Shown here: positions 22,050-37,861 of the stretch, one piece after another
Layout: each line of letters begins with the position of its first letter
How positions within the stretch are numbered: the first letter of the stretch is position 1
From: Gonocerus acuteangulatus
Taxonomy: Eukaryota > Arthropoda > Insecta > Hemiptera > Coreidae
Assembly (NCBI GenBank): GCA_946811695.1
Contig: OX328126.1
Coordinates: 7,826,197 to 7,890,196, forward strand
DNA: 64,000 bases
Reading direction: 5' to 3'
Translations under genes and position numbers: made by a program
The notes under the pieces: generated by a model
Database searches by the model: none
Seen by the model: only the letters and a program-made list of their open reading frames with translations
What the model was told of the DNA's origin: nothing

Positions 22050-22926
22050 GAAATAATATTATCAAATCTTTATTTAACGGTTATAATTGTGAAGACGGTA
22101 ATAATTCTCTCTATTTTGGACCAAAAGAGTGTTTTTATTTTTTTCACAAGTGGACAGAAAGATAAATATATAATAATATAAGTAGTAAACACAAAAATAA
22201 GTAATAAAGTAGTATAAAGTTTACTAATTATATTATTATATATTTATCTTTCTGCCCACTTGTGAAAAAAAGATAGAAACTTTTAGGAAATTTAATCAGC
22301 TTTCATTTGTTATAGAATAGTCATGTCGGTAGGACGCAGGGTTTCCGAGAAATAAGTGAAAACCCGAAAAATGGGACCTTCTAAACCCCCCCCCCCCCTC
22401 CCCCATGGCACAAAGCCCAAACAAAGTTACGAAGTCAAAAATTGTGTTCCAAACATTTCCAGCTATAGCTGTTTTTAAGCATTCGTTGCCTGGACTGGGG
22501 TAAATGTCAAACATCTGGAAAAAGTTTCAACTGAATACATATTAGTAACTGAACCGACAATATTTTTTATGCGGACTTTCTCCCTATGGAGGGAGGGAGG
22601 AAGCGCGCTAAAAGATATTGGACTTTGTGGAGGAGAGTATATTTTGCTATGATTAGCGGATGAATTGACACCCGAAGCATTCCGATGTTCACCAAACTGC
22701 TTAAGTAGTTTGTTCATTTTCTGTGAAAATAGGTAATTATAGACCAACAGCCTTAAGAAATTATGGATTCGGAACATGTTGTTGTTTACGGGTGAAGCTG
22801 TCAACTTTCCTCGAGTTATTTACATATTTTAGGCCAATCACCTTTTTTTTTTTTTTTTTTTTTTCTTAAGGCAAATTCAACCACACGGGTCATTGTTGCC
22901 TTCTGAAATTTAAAGCCTTATTTAAT

Positions 22927-22930
<4 letters not shown>
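22050..22930. other. Unclassified intron sequence
   Basis: An inverted pair (ATATTTATCTTTCTG with its complement, near 22155 and 22250) forms a roughly 100-bp hairpin. There is a C run at 22388-22401 and a T run at 22843-22863. A GGCAAATTCAACC / GGGTCATTGTTGCC block near 22873 recurs at about 63023. Confidence 0.4.
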
Positions 22931-22962
<32 letters not shown>

Positions 22963-23209
22963 TTACATACACATACACATATATATATACATATATATAC
23001 ATATAACCATACATATACACACACATACATACATATATAAATCTGAAATTGTTGCCTAAGTAAATCAAAATGTATTAGAGGAAAAAACAATAAAGAGAGC
23101 AAAAAAAAAGTTGTGGAAAGCAAAATACACTAATATTGAAACTAATGATCTGAAATGTTTTATATTTTAATATTTAAATTATTATTATTTATTTTTTTTT
23201 TGTAAATAA

Positions 23210-23477
23210 TTGCTTATTATATTTTATTAAATAGCTCAGTGGCTCTGAAAAAACTCAACGCTCTCTGGCTTGATTCATGGTCGTCTCCAAGTATATCACA
23301 GAGAGGACCATGAATGTCCATATGGTTCCGAGCGGATTCGTAGGCTCTGCATTCAGTAAAAATGTGTTTAATAGTAAGATATTCGCCACAAGCTCTGCAT
23401 TCAGGCCTTAATTCTTTTTTAAATAAATATGCATGAGTGAGATTAGTATGTCCAATTCTAATCCTCGACAGAACCAC
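23210..23477 (-). pseudogene. LINE ORF2 C-terminal fragment (Jockey/I-like)
   Basis: It reads VLSRIRIGHTNLTHAYLFKK, then CRACGEYLTIKHIFTECRAY, the zinc-knuckle-like block CxxC-H-C at the C-terminus of RNase-H-bearing LINEs, and ends ATELFNKI. It is 5' truncated near 23477. Confidence 0.8.
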
Positions 23478-23842
23478 CTCACCAATATAAATTTATTAAA
23501 TCACCAATCACCTTTAGCTGTATTCGTGTTGGAAGCGGTTACTTCATGTGCAGTTAATTACCTTTAAGTGCAAACGAACTCTTCAACCCGATAAAAAACC
23601 TTAAAATACGAGAAAATTTGGCAAGAAGTGGACAATAAATTAAGGGAGATAAATTCCTATCTTAAATTATTGTCCACCCTATCGAATAGTAGACGCATTT
23701 CTCCATAGGAAGGAAACTTGCTTATGAGGTCATTACACAACCCGATTTTAATGTTTGATAGAAAAAATGCGTTGTGTAATTTGAAAGATCAATTTCTTTA
23801 GACAGCAGAATCCGCCAACCGGGACATGGTTAATTTGAATGA

Positions 23843-24390
23843 ATGAATGAAAAAAAAAAAAATTTATTCTGGGACTTCGTCTCATAAGAATAAAAAAAAA
23901 TAAAAAATAAACAATAAACAAATTTAACCTAAAAATATAAATATAAATAAAGAAAAAACAAAAGTATAAAAAAACTAATACAAATATTATAAGTGAAGTC
24001 TTAAATAATAAAATAAAACATAAGTAAATATGTACATAAATTATAATTGGATTGGGGCAATGATGATACAATATTCAGAGGGGGATGGGAATATACTTAA
24101 AGAGTTTAAAATAAACAAATAAATATTAAAAGAAATAAATTAATATTAAAGAAATGGGGGCTATACAAAGATATTAACAAGAATAAATTCATAAACATGA
24201 GAAGAAAACAACAATATAATTTACAAAGGTAATCAGGTCTTCCGGTGATCAAATCTTAAGATGCATCTTCCTGGGAGGATAGGAGAAAAGCAAAGAGGCG
24301 GGATTTAAATACAGGTAAGGAAGGAGAGTGTCGAATGGAAAGAGGGATAGAGTTCCAGAAGGAGGAGGCTCGGGAGATGAAGGAACGGTC
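23843..24390 (-). mobile_element. LINE 3' end with (GAAT)n tail, copy 2
   Basis: The 3' UTR and the last part of the coding region match copy 1 (17825-18640), including the stretch complementary to GAAAGAGGGATAGAGTTCCA. It breaks off at 24390 where a fragment of Helentron-like element D begins. Confidence 0.75.
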
Positions 24391-24917
24391 AATGAAGTTT
24401 ATTGGGTGAAATTTACGCGAAAAAAATCGTAAAGCTTAAGTTTTTGTGTTACAAAGCTTCCAAGTACTCGTTTTGTAAATCATCTATTTGAAAGTTTATT
24501 TAATGTCCTGCAAATACGGCTCTTATGCGATTTTCGATAGACCGATCTCATTCATTTATGTATTTTATTTTGAGCTTCGCAATTTTAGTGATGAGCTCAT
24601 GACGAAGGAAGTGTTTTCAGTCTAGTAAAAAAAAAACAAAAAACAAAACAAATAAAAAAAAAAGAACACCAAAAACTAAATTAAGAAAAAAGTAAAATGA
24701 AGAAAAAAAAAACAGATAAAATAAAAAACAAAAGTAGCAAGAATTATATAAACTAATTTGAGTATTTAAATATACTCGAGTAAATGCTTATTGGTATATA
24801 TATATATGCATATGTCATGACAAAAAAAAATTGATGAATTATAACAACATTACAGAAATAAGGGGATCAAGGTAAAAAATAAAGAACGATGTAAATTAAT
24901 TCAAGTTATTTTAAAGT

Positions 24918-25101
24918 TTATATTTTGTTATATAAGTTGAGTTTTTTAAAGTGTTCGAGTATTGTGTTGATGTACGGACTACCTTGAGTCAGTAAGTCGT
25001 GAGGAATGTCTAAGTCAGTACGAAGTCTACAATCTGTCAGTATGTGTTTAATTGTCAAAGTCTCATTACAAGTTGCACAGGTTGGTCTCTGCTTTTTTTT
25101 A
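24918..25101 (-). pseudogene. LINE C-terminus, downstream half of a split LINE
   Basis: It reads KKQRPTCATCNETLTIKHIL, then TDCRLRTDLDIPHDLL and GSPYINTILEHFKKLNLYNK. The upstream half lies at 29084-29205 and ends HSYLMEK. The two halves join within the Lys codons of the MEKKQRP motif seen intact as MERKERP at 49844-50281. A 4-kb stack of Helentron-like elements fills the gap. Confidence 0.85.
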
Positions 25102-25234
25102 GCGCGGTTCCTCCCTCCCCCATAGGGAGGAACCCCGCTTATAAGGTTGATACAATGAAACAATCCGGAAGTGCCGACTAGAAAATTTCGCGTTTCAGAA
25201 CCCCTACAGACCGAAAATAACGGTGGTTCAAATT

Positions 25235-26447
<1,213 letters not shown>

Positions 26448-27089
26448 CTGTTCGCTCATTTCTGGCTTCCCTAATGGTCCGATCGTGATGAAATTTGGTA
26501 CAAAAATCCGTCTTCCAATTTGAAAGGTCAAGTTCGTTAACCAGCAGAATCCGCCCACTGGAAGATGGCGTTTGGGGCGAAATTCGCGCAAAAAAAATCG
26601 TAACGCTTACGTTTTTGAGTTCATAAGCTTGTAAGTACTCGATTTATAGGCTTCTTGGGCTAGGAAAACGAATGAAACCATTTTCAAGGCGATAGCTTTA
26701 ACCGTTTTCGAGAAAATTGGAAAAATAGTTTTTGAATGCCGTTTTTGGTTTGGGTACTTAGAATCAATGGATTCAGTTGAAACATTTTCTGCATGTTCTA
26801 CTTTCATTAAAACTAATATGTTGAAATTTTTGTTACGTTTGGAGTTAAGGAAGGGTTAGAATAAAATATTTTATTAACAGACATAAAAAATTTTGGTAAC
26901 TTTGTATACTTTCCTTAATATTTCGAAAAAGGTTGAGAATCTTGCGAAACGTAAGATCACCATTAGAAAGATTACTAAATGCTCTACAAAAATGGTTCTA
27001 ATGAAAGTTTTGATTAGGCGATGTCAATCGGAGAAATAAGTGCTTAAACCTTTAAAGTAATTGATTTCGCTTATTCGAACTGTTCTTTT

Positions 27090-27219
27090 AGCACTTTCCT
27101 CCGAAGGAAAGTAGCTATTGAGGTTGGACTCATGACGGAATTTTTGAAAAATTTCTTCAAATCTTTATCGATCCTACATAGTAGACACCGAAAATGACCC
27201 CCGTTAAAATTTATATATA

Positions 27220-27306
<87 letters not shown>

Positions 27307-28362
27307 CTGTTAACACGATAGCGGCCAGAGTTTTTGTTTTTTCGTCACGAAACTTAGTATATAGCATTCAATTAGCAAACGATTGAACGAGTTCGTTAAC
27401 CACCAAAGTCGGTCCACCGGAAGGGGGGGTTTACCCCGAACCCAAAACACTAATTTGACTATGTCAGCCGTAATATTTGTTATATTTCAACGAAACTTGG
27501 TATTCGTAGTGGTAATATAGAGAGAAAAGTGAGATATAAAAATGAACTAAATCGGTTCATTAGAAGGGGGGGTTTACTCCGGACCCACAATACCAATTCG
27601 CCACTACCAGCCGTGATTTTTGGTATATTTCGACAAAACTCGGTATTCGTAGTGGTAATCCACAGGTAAATATGTGTTGTGAAAATAAACTAAATCGGTT
27701 CATTAGGAGGGGGGGTTTACTCCGGACACACAATACCAATTCGCCACTATCAGCCGTGATTTTTGGTATATTTCGACGAAACGCGGTATTCGTAGTGGTA
27801 ATCTACAGTTAAATATGTGTTGTAAAAATAAACTAAATCGGTTCATTAGGAGGGGGGGGGGGGGGGTTTACTCCGGACCCAAATTCCTAATATACTCATA
27901 CCAGTCGTAATTTCTGCTGTATTGTAACGAAACGCGGTATGCGTCGTGGGTACCTCATGAGAAAGAAGTGTTGTAAAAATGAGCTGAATCGGTCAATCGG
28001 AAAGTGGGGGTTTAATATGTAATATATTTCAATAGAAAAGCCCACCAGACGTAGGTTCACAAAGCCGCCGCAAGGAGCGATTTTTACCACTAGAGTGACT
28101 GTATCCTGTTCCTGCGTTAGATCAAAATACGATAATATGAGTTTTTTTGTATTTATTACGTAGTGTAATAGGTACCATGTGTAAACATAACTCTGGAAGC
28201 AAATTAATAATTGATCAGTTACTCATTACAAATTTAAAAGAGAACTATTCATGTTTTTATTTTATTCATGTAGGATATTTTAAGCAAATTGTTCTGCAAA
28301 GCAGTCTACACTACCCAAATTCTGAGGAAAGTGCTTAGTTATGCAGCTCCTGCGTGACGGAC
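27090..28362 (+). mobile_element. HINE element E inside D
   Basis: The 5' end AGCACTTTCCTC is inverted to the subterminal GAGGAAAGTGCT, followed by a terminal hairpin GCAG-CTC-CTGC and the end GACGGAC. This is the same layout as D with different sequence. It sits in the T run of GTTCTTTTTGTCTTTGA, which is uninterrupted in the D copy at 30839. The interior holds (AT)n (27218-27298) and three related blocks of about 120 bp around GGGGGGGTTTACTCCGGAC. Confidence 0.75.
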
Positions 28363-29083
28363 TTTTTGTCTTTGATTTTGGTACTTAGAATTATGGGATT
28401 CAGTTGAAACATTTTCTGCATGTTCGAATTTCATCAACACTAATATGTACAAATTTTGGTTACGTTTGGAGAAAAGAAAGGGTTAGAATAAAATATTTTA
28501 TTAGCAGACAAGAAAAGTTTTGGTAACTTTGTATACTTGCGTTAGTATCTCGAAAACCGTTGACAATCTTGGGAAGCAGAAGGTTACCATTCGAAAACTT
28601 ACTAAATGCTCTACAAAAAAGGTTCTAAAGAAAGTTTTAATTAGGCGATGTCAATCGGAGAAATAAGTGCTTAAAACTTTAAAGTAATTGATTTCGTTTA
28701 TTCGAACTGTTCTTTTTGTCTGTTTTATTCCTTGTTATTTTTAAATTGCTTATAGTCGGATAATGTATTTGACAATAAAACAGATTAAGTAAAATAAGAA
28801 GATCAATTTATTGTTAAAAATGTAGCGTTCAAAGAGAGAGATCCCAAGGCTTTCCAAATGCCTCTGAGTGGAGGCCTTTCTGCCCGACTTATGGGATAGC
28901 TGACCCATACAGGTAAGATTGTAAATCAAGACCTTTCAAGACTGGTTTGTTTGAGATTTCATTTGGATAGGTGTTTCGCTATTGATCTAAACAAAGTAAT
29001 AACTGTTTCTATTTTATGCCTTCATAAACACTAAAGATAAGAACGGAACCGCGCTAAGATGACGCGGTTCCTGCGAATCGGAC

Positions 29084-29205
29084 TTTTTTCCATTAAGTAC
29101 GAATGGGTTAGATGGCAGCGTCCAATACGAAGCCTAGTCAAAATCACTTCTTCACGTCTGATGCGGTGATGTGATCTCATTCAGAGAAAACACTGCTTAA
29201 ATAGG
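29084..29205 (-). pseudogene. LINE C-terminal region, upstream half of a split LINE
   Basis: The minus strand reads RREEVILTRLRIGRCHLTHS and YLMEK, then is cut by the element ending at 29083. It continues at 25101. It is 5' truncated near 29205. Confidence 0.8.
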
Positions 29206-29936
29206 ATAATTTCCGCTTCAAATACTGCCGGTTTCCTGTTATGGCACCGAATATTTACATGTGTTAACATTTTTCTCCAAATATTAACACAACACATTAA
29301 CTATTTCTAGTCTAAACTTTCCAAATAGCACTGGAAACGTGCTTTGATGACTTTTATATATAGAAAATATCCAATCTATTGTGAAAATTGTACATTCTAA
29401 TGCCAAATAGTTTAAAAAATAATTAATTGTTGTAAATGGTTGACCTCTGTTTTATTGTTGGAAGGAACTCAAATACTATTTATTATTCATAATATTTGAA
29501 ACCATAAAATTTCAAATAAGCCACTAAAAGTCTCAATTTTTTTTTAATACATTTTTTAAATAACCATTTTCGAACCTTCTTAGGTTAGCTAACTAAAGTT
29601 TTTAATTTTAATGAGTTTTCTTTGAGCCTAAAACTACATGGTTACAATCGTTCGCGATTGTGATTTCGGTATTTTTTATTTAGTATTGTTATAAGTCATA
29701 ACAAATTTTTTATAACTTATAACAATAAAAAAAAAGTAATTTTAAAAATTAAAGTTGAAATATTTGTTTTACAGGTTTTAAAAATTATTCAAAAATATTA
29801 TTATATTATATGTCAAATATTTTTAATCTTATTTAATTTTTATTTATTCTCTTCAAAATCTTGATAGTTTTTCCTACATGTTTTTATTTTTGCCAAACAG
29901 ACTTCTACATTCCAACCACTGTGTCTGGTTGCTTTT

Positions 29937-33076
<3,140 letters not shown>

Positions 33077-33079
33077 TTT

Positions 33080-33640
33080 TTTTTTCTTCTTAGACGAGTT
33101 GCTTCCAATAAATTAATTCTGTGCACTTGAAGGTTCGATTTCCCTTGAAATGTTTCTCGATATTGATTCTCTATAACAATTTCAATTCTAGACTAAATAA
33201 GTAGGCGTGAAATTGCATTAGGAGTGTCCAATAAAATGCGAGATTGAACCGCAAGTACGTTATCAGTTTGGCTTCCCCGATATACCGTCCCTAGCTGTCA
33301 TGATGACAGAACCTGTCAGCTGACAGGCACTCTCCCTGACAGCTGATAGGTACTCACCAGATGACACCGAACCGTAGATTACACACAGGTGATGTCACCT
33401 GCTCGCTTTGTGTACACTCCAACCGTGTAACGTCGGCTGTAAATGTCGAACATCATACTCCTTATGTCACTCCTATACTTAGCTTACAGGATTCACCTTT
33501 TTTTATTCCGATACCAATTTAGAAGTCAACGAATTCAAGCGGGGGGATCAACGTACTGACCTGAGGCGGTTTCTTGCTTCGTATATTCCCTGACGATTTT
33601 TGCTTTTAGACACAAGATCTGCGTAAAAACAACAAATTCC
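33080..33640. other. Intron segment with GC-richer block
   Basis: Between about 33230 and 33480 the sequence is less AT-rich than its surroundings and not obviously repetitive. It contains CTGTCAGCTGACAGG and CTGACAGCTGATAG, two related dyads around CAGCTG. It could be an enhancer or an unclassified repeat; nothing decides between them here. Confidence 0.3.
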
Positions 33641-33835
33641 ATTGTATGAATCCACTATAATTGTTATTTAAATTTTAAGGTCCATTATTTTTAACTAAGA
33701 ATTTTATGACGGGTTATCTATAGGTTATCACCCTTCTCTAGCCAGGATAGGGCTGATGCCTTTTCTTTTTTCGGAAGAAAAGCCACGACCCTTAGCAAAG
33801 AGTGTTAAGTGCTCAAGCCTTAACACTCACGGCCA
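33640..33835 (-). mobile_element. SINE, left copy of an inverted pair
   Basis: The minus strand begins AGGCCCAGTGGCCGTGAGTG, loses the B box, and ends with the body motif GGGTGATAACCTATAGATAA. It faces the copy at 33966-34185 head to head. Confidence 0.6.
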
Positions 33836-33965
33836 CTGGGCCTCCGACAACCACTATTATAACTTTTTTTGCACTTTTTCCTACAATTACCCCCTACTAT
33901 TTTGCCATGTAACCCACTGTATCTTACTCACTTATTAATATCACAGTCAGATCCAAATTATCATA

Positions 33966-34185
33966 TAGAGGCCCAATGGCCGTTAGTGTTAATGCGTGAG
34001 CATTTAACAATCCGAACCAAGGAACGTGGGTTCGATTCCTACTAGGGGTGGTGGCTTTTCTTTAAAAAAAAAAAGAAATGGCAATCATATCCTGGCTAGA
34101 AAAGGGTGGTAACCTATAGATAACCCGTCCTAAAATTCGTAGTTAATAATAAATGGACGTTAAAATTTAAATAAATAAATAAATT
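33966..34185 (+). mobile_element. tRNA-derived SINE with shared body
   Basis: GGCCCAATGGCCGTTAGTG (A-box-like) and GGGTTCGATTCC (B box) form the head. The body contains GGGTGGTAACCTATAGATAA, also found behind the 5S head at 35671-35871. Confidence 0.7.
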
Positions 34186-34240
34186 ATGACATTTTAAATA
34201 ATTCATCTCATATCTTTCAATTTTATATATATAAAAAAAA

Positions 34241-35342
34241 GTCCGACTCGCAGGAACTGCGTCATCTTATCGCGGTTCAGTTTTTATCCCTAGTGTCATT
34301 TGGGAAGATTGAAATAGAAACCGTAATTATTTTGGTTCAACCTATCCCCCGTAAACAAAGGGCCCGTTACCAAGGGGCAGCATACACTTATACGTGGAAT
34401 CCACCCACCACTGGTTGGCCAACCCCACTACAAATAGTTATTTCAAATATCAAAACAAATATCATGATAATGATTTCTTCTACAGTAATACTAATTCTAA
34501 AAATAAATGCAATTAAAAAAAAACAACAACCCATTATAATGTGAGCTAACAACTACGAAAACTTGGTCAAAAGAACAAAACAAACACATTTGAAGTTTTA
34601 AGCACTTATTTCTCCGATTGACAATGCCTAATCAAAAATTTCTTTAGAATCTTTTTCGTAGAGAATTTAGTTTTCGAAAGCTTTCGAATGGTAAACTTCC
34701 GCTTCCCAAGATTCTCAAGCGTTTTAGAGATATTAAGGAAAATTTACAAAGTTACCAAAACTTTTCATGTCTGTTAATAAAATATTTTATTCTAACCCTT
34801 CCTCAACTCCAAACGTAACCAAAATTTCAACATATTAGTTTTGATGAATGTTGAACATGCAGAAAATGTTTTAACTGAATCCCATGATTTAAGTACCCAA
34901 ACCAAAAACGGTATTCAACAACTATTTTTCCAATTTTCTCGAAAACGGCTAAAGCTATCGCATTGAAAAATGGTTTCATTCGTTTTCCTTGGCCAAGAAG
35001 CCTATAAAACGAGTACCTGCAAGCATATGAAGTAAGCGGAACGATTTTTTTCGCGCGACATTCGCTCCGAAAACCTTGTTCCGGTGGGCGGATTCTGCTG
35101 GTTAACGAACTTGACCTTTCAAATTAGACGCAAGATTTTTGTACCAAATTTCATCAAAATCGGACCATTAGGGGGGCCGGAAATGAGCGAACAGATATAT
35201 ATATACAAATTTTAATCACTATCATTTTCGGTCTCTAGGTGTTCTGAAACGCAAAATTTTTCTAGTCGGAACTTCCGGATTGCGTTATGAGATCAACCTT
35301 ATAAGCGGGGTTCCTCCCTATGGGGGAGGGAGGAACCGCGCT
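34241..35342 (-). mobile_element. HINE element D, complete copy
   Basis: Both ends are intact: GTCCGACTCGCAGGAACTGC at the left (terminal hairpin) and GGAACCGCGCT at the right. The central AT run is short. This is the cleanest copy in the window at 1.1 kb, flanked by A on the plus strand (T/T insertion on the element strand). Confidence 0.8.
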
Positions 35343-35670
35343 AAAATAATTTTCTTTTGATAAGAGGTAAATATGACAAATTCATACTGCTCCCCAGGCA
35401 GTAAGACATTCAATAACACCTGAAACATCCCGGCGTCATTTCAGGTATGTAGTAGGTAAAACCGATGAAAAAAAATCTTTCATTCGTGCAACCTTAATAA
35501 TTTCTCCGGTAAAAATCCGGTATTTATTCACACATATATATTATCGGTTGGTCATTTTTGGTCCATAGTAGCGAAAAGCATTTGAATAAGTTTTTAAAAG
35601 AAAAAGTCTTTCATAACCACTACCTCAATGTATTAAAACTTTTTGTCTGACTAAAAGCGCAAGTGGTTAT

Positions 35671-35871
35671 TTTTTTTTTATTTTTATTTTTTTTTTTAAC
35701 GGCGCATCAACTATTTGGCTATTAGCGCCGGGCTATCTATAGGTTACCACCCTTTTATAATGCCAACAGCACGTGGTCGGTCACCCATTCAGGTACTGAC
35801 CACGCCCGACGTTGCTTAACTTTGGTGATCTACGGGAACCGGTGCATTCAACATGGCTATGGCCGTTGGCA
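35671..35871 (-). mobile_element. 5S rRNA-derived SINE (SINE3 type)
   Basis: The minus strand starts exactly at the 5S rRNA 5' end, GCCAACGGCCATAGCCATGT, and keeps AAGTTAAGCAACGTCGGGC (5S A-box) and GGGTGACCG (C-box). About ten bases near the 5S 3' end are lost. It then runs into GGGTGGTAACCTATAGATAG and a GCGCCGTT-poly(A) tail. A 13-bp target duplication with one change, CGCAAGTGGTTAT / CGCAAGTGGATAT (35658-35670, 35872-35884), proves retrotransposition. It is not a functional 5S gene. Confidence 0.85.
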
Positions 35872-36270
35872 CGCAAGTGGATATGTCCTCATAAAGCCCA
35901 ATTATGTATGTTTGTAATTAGTGACTTCTCACACCTTGAATTAAATGACAGGATTATCTGGGGATATTTCAGTTTCGAGGTTAATGTAGCATTGTCTCTG
36001 GGAAATCTGCTCTTATTTATGGAAGCTTCTTGCACAATCACTAAAGAAAACATACTGCGAAATTTCTTCATTTTAATTGAGTAGAAATGCTGAACATAAT
36101 AATGTCCCAAGAGCTGGGTCTTATCGCTCGTGTAATTTGGAAAACTTAGAATAGAACAGTCTTTGATGTATAAATACAGAGGCAATAAGGTAACATAATG
36201 TTCTGTAATAACTATATAAAATGTTAGGTGTACATCGCCATAAAGCGGAACACTAACAATAAAAAAAAAA

Positions 36271-36635
36271 GTCCGTCACGCAGGAGCTGCATAACTAAGC
36301 ACTTTCCTCAGAATTGGGTATTGTCGATTGCATTCCTAAATAATATGCTTAAAATAACCTAGATAGATAAATAAAGTAAAAACATAAATAACACCTGTTT
36401 CAATTCAAACATAGTACAATGTAAATCCCCCCCTTCCGATAGACCGATTTGGTTCATTCTTACAACAATTCTTCCTTATTAGATAGCCAGGACGTATACC
36501 GCGTTTCGTTACAATACAGCAGAAATTACGACCGGTATAAGGAAATTAGTAATTTCGGTCCGGACTAAACCCCCCACCTAGTCAACCGATTTAGTTTATT
36601 TTTATAACAAATTTTTCTCTTCAGTTGAGCACAAG

Positions 36636-36693
<58 letters not shown>

Positions 36694-37047
36694 TATATGT
36701 TTTCGTTAACACGATACAGGCCAGAGTTTTGGTTTTTTCGCCACGAGACTTGGAATGTAGTATTCTTCCATCAAACGATTGAACGAGTTCGTTAACCAAC
36801 AAAATCGGTCCATGTGGAGGGAAAGCCAAAGTAGTCCATCCGGAGCCAAAGTAGTTATTTGCCAATGACTGCCATAATATTTGTTATATTTTAACCAAAC
36901 TTGTGCTCAACTGAAGAGAAAAATTTGTTATAAAAATAAACTAAATCGGTTGACTAGGAGGGGGGTTTAGTCCGGACCGAAATTACTAATTTCCTTATAC
37001 CGGTCGTAATTTCTGCTGTATTGTAGACACCGAAAATGACCCCCGTT

Positions 37048-37103
<56 letters not shown>

Positions 37104-37219
37104 AACGGGGGTCATTTTCGGTGTCTACTTGGTAGGATCGATAAAGATTCAAAGCAATTTGTCAAAAGTTCCGTCATGAGTGCAACCTCAATAGCTACTT
37201 TCCTTCGGAGGAAAGTACT
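36271..37219 (-). mobile_element. HINE element E, rearranged copy
   Basis: Both ends are present: GTCCGTCACGCAGGAGCTGC and GGAAAGTACT. The interior has two (AT)n arrays (36640-36688, 37052-37100) and an internal inverted duplication: about 36540-36640 matches the complement of about 36895-37000. Confidence 0.75.
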
Positions 37220-37221
37220 AA

Positions 37222-37561
37222 TAATAATAGTTAGTTTGTGTTACATTCCCTATGAATATGGACCGCACCGCAATATGAACCGGAACGCACCTGTTGTTTT
37301 GGGTTGTTTGAGGTAGATATCAGTGAACGTACAGTGTAGCGGTGGTTCCAAAAATACAGCTTTCAAAATTATAATCTCGAAGACAAGGAAGGTCGCAGAA
37401 GGTTTTCTGTTGTAGGTAACGACCAACTGAGGGTTTTGGCAGAAGAAAACCTTCGCAAAACAACTCGGACACATGCCCAAAGTTGGCTTTGTACACTTAA
37501 CAATTTTTTGCCATCTAGACCGAAATTGGTCATGTAAAACCAGTATTATTTTTGCACCAGA
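37222..37561 (+). mobile_element. Mariner-like fragment with a single linker unit
   Basis: It carries the equivalent of the 42-bp unit once: NLEDKEGRRRFSVVGNDQLR, followed by VLAEENLRKTTRT. The 3' inverted repeat AGTATTATTTTTGCACCA ends it. The left end is missing and abuts element E. Confidence 0.75.
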
Positions 37562-37861
37562 CCAAGAGTTACTATACTAAAATTTACAGGGATGATAATT
37601 TTATGACCATTCACTAAAATGAAAAAGTTTCTGTAAGTTTTTTTTCTATTTAGACTAGAGAAAAAAGAAAACATAAAAAAAACCAGCCCCAGAAGTAGTT
37701 TTTCTGATGTTGCCTATACGCCGAGGGCCCTCGGACCTCCCCGAATAGTGGAACACAAAGCACCTTAATAAACATGAGCACGCTGAATAGCCTGTAATTG
37801 AGAAGTCTTCTCCCTGTCTTCATGACTAGATAATAATGCCGTATAATAAAGACATTTTTAC

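Noticed and set aside
34241..35342. Element D as a canonical Helitron ending in CTRR
   Set aside because: One end does read hairpin then CTAA, but the inverted motif is terminal at one end and subterminal at the other, and insertion is between T residues, which fits the Helentron/HINE type better.
35766..35871. Functional 5S rRNA gene
   Set aside because: Missing bases near the 3' end, a SINE body and poly(A) tail follow, and target duplications flank it.
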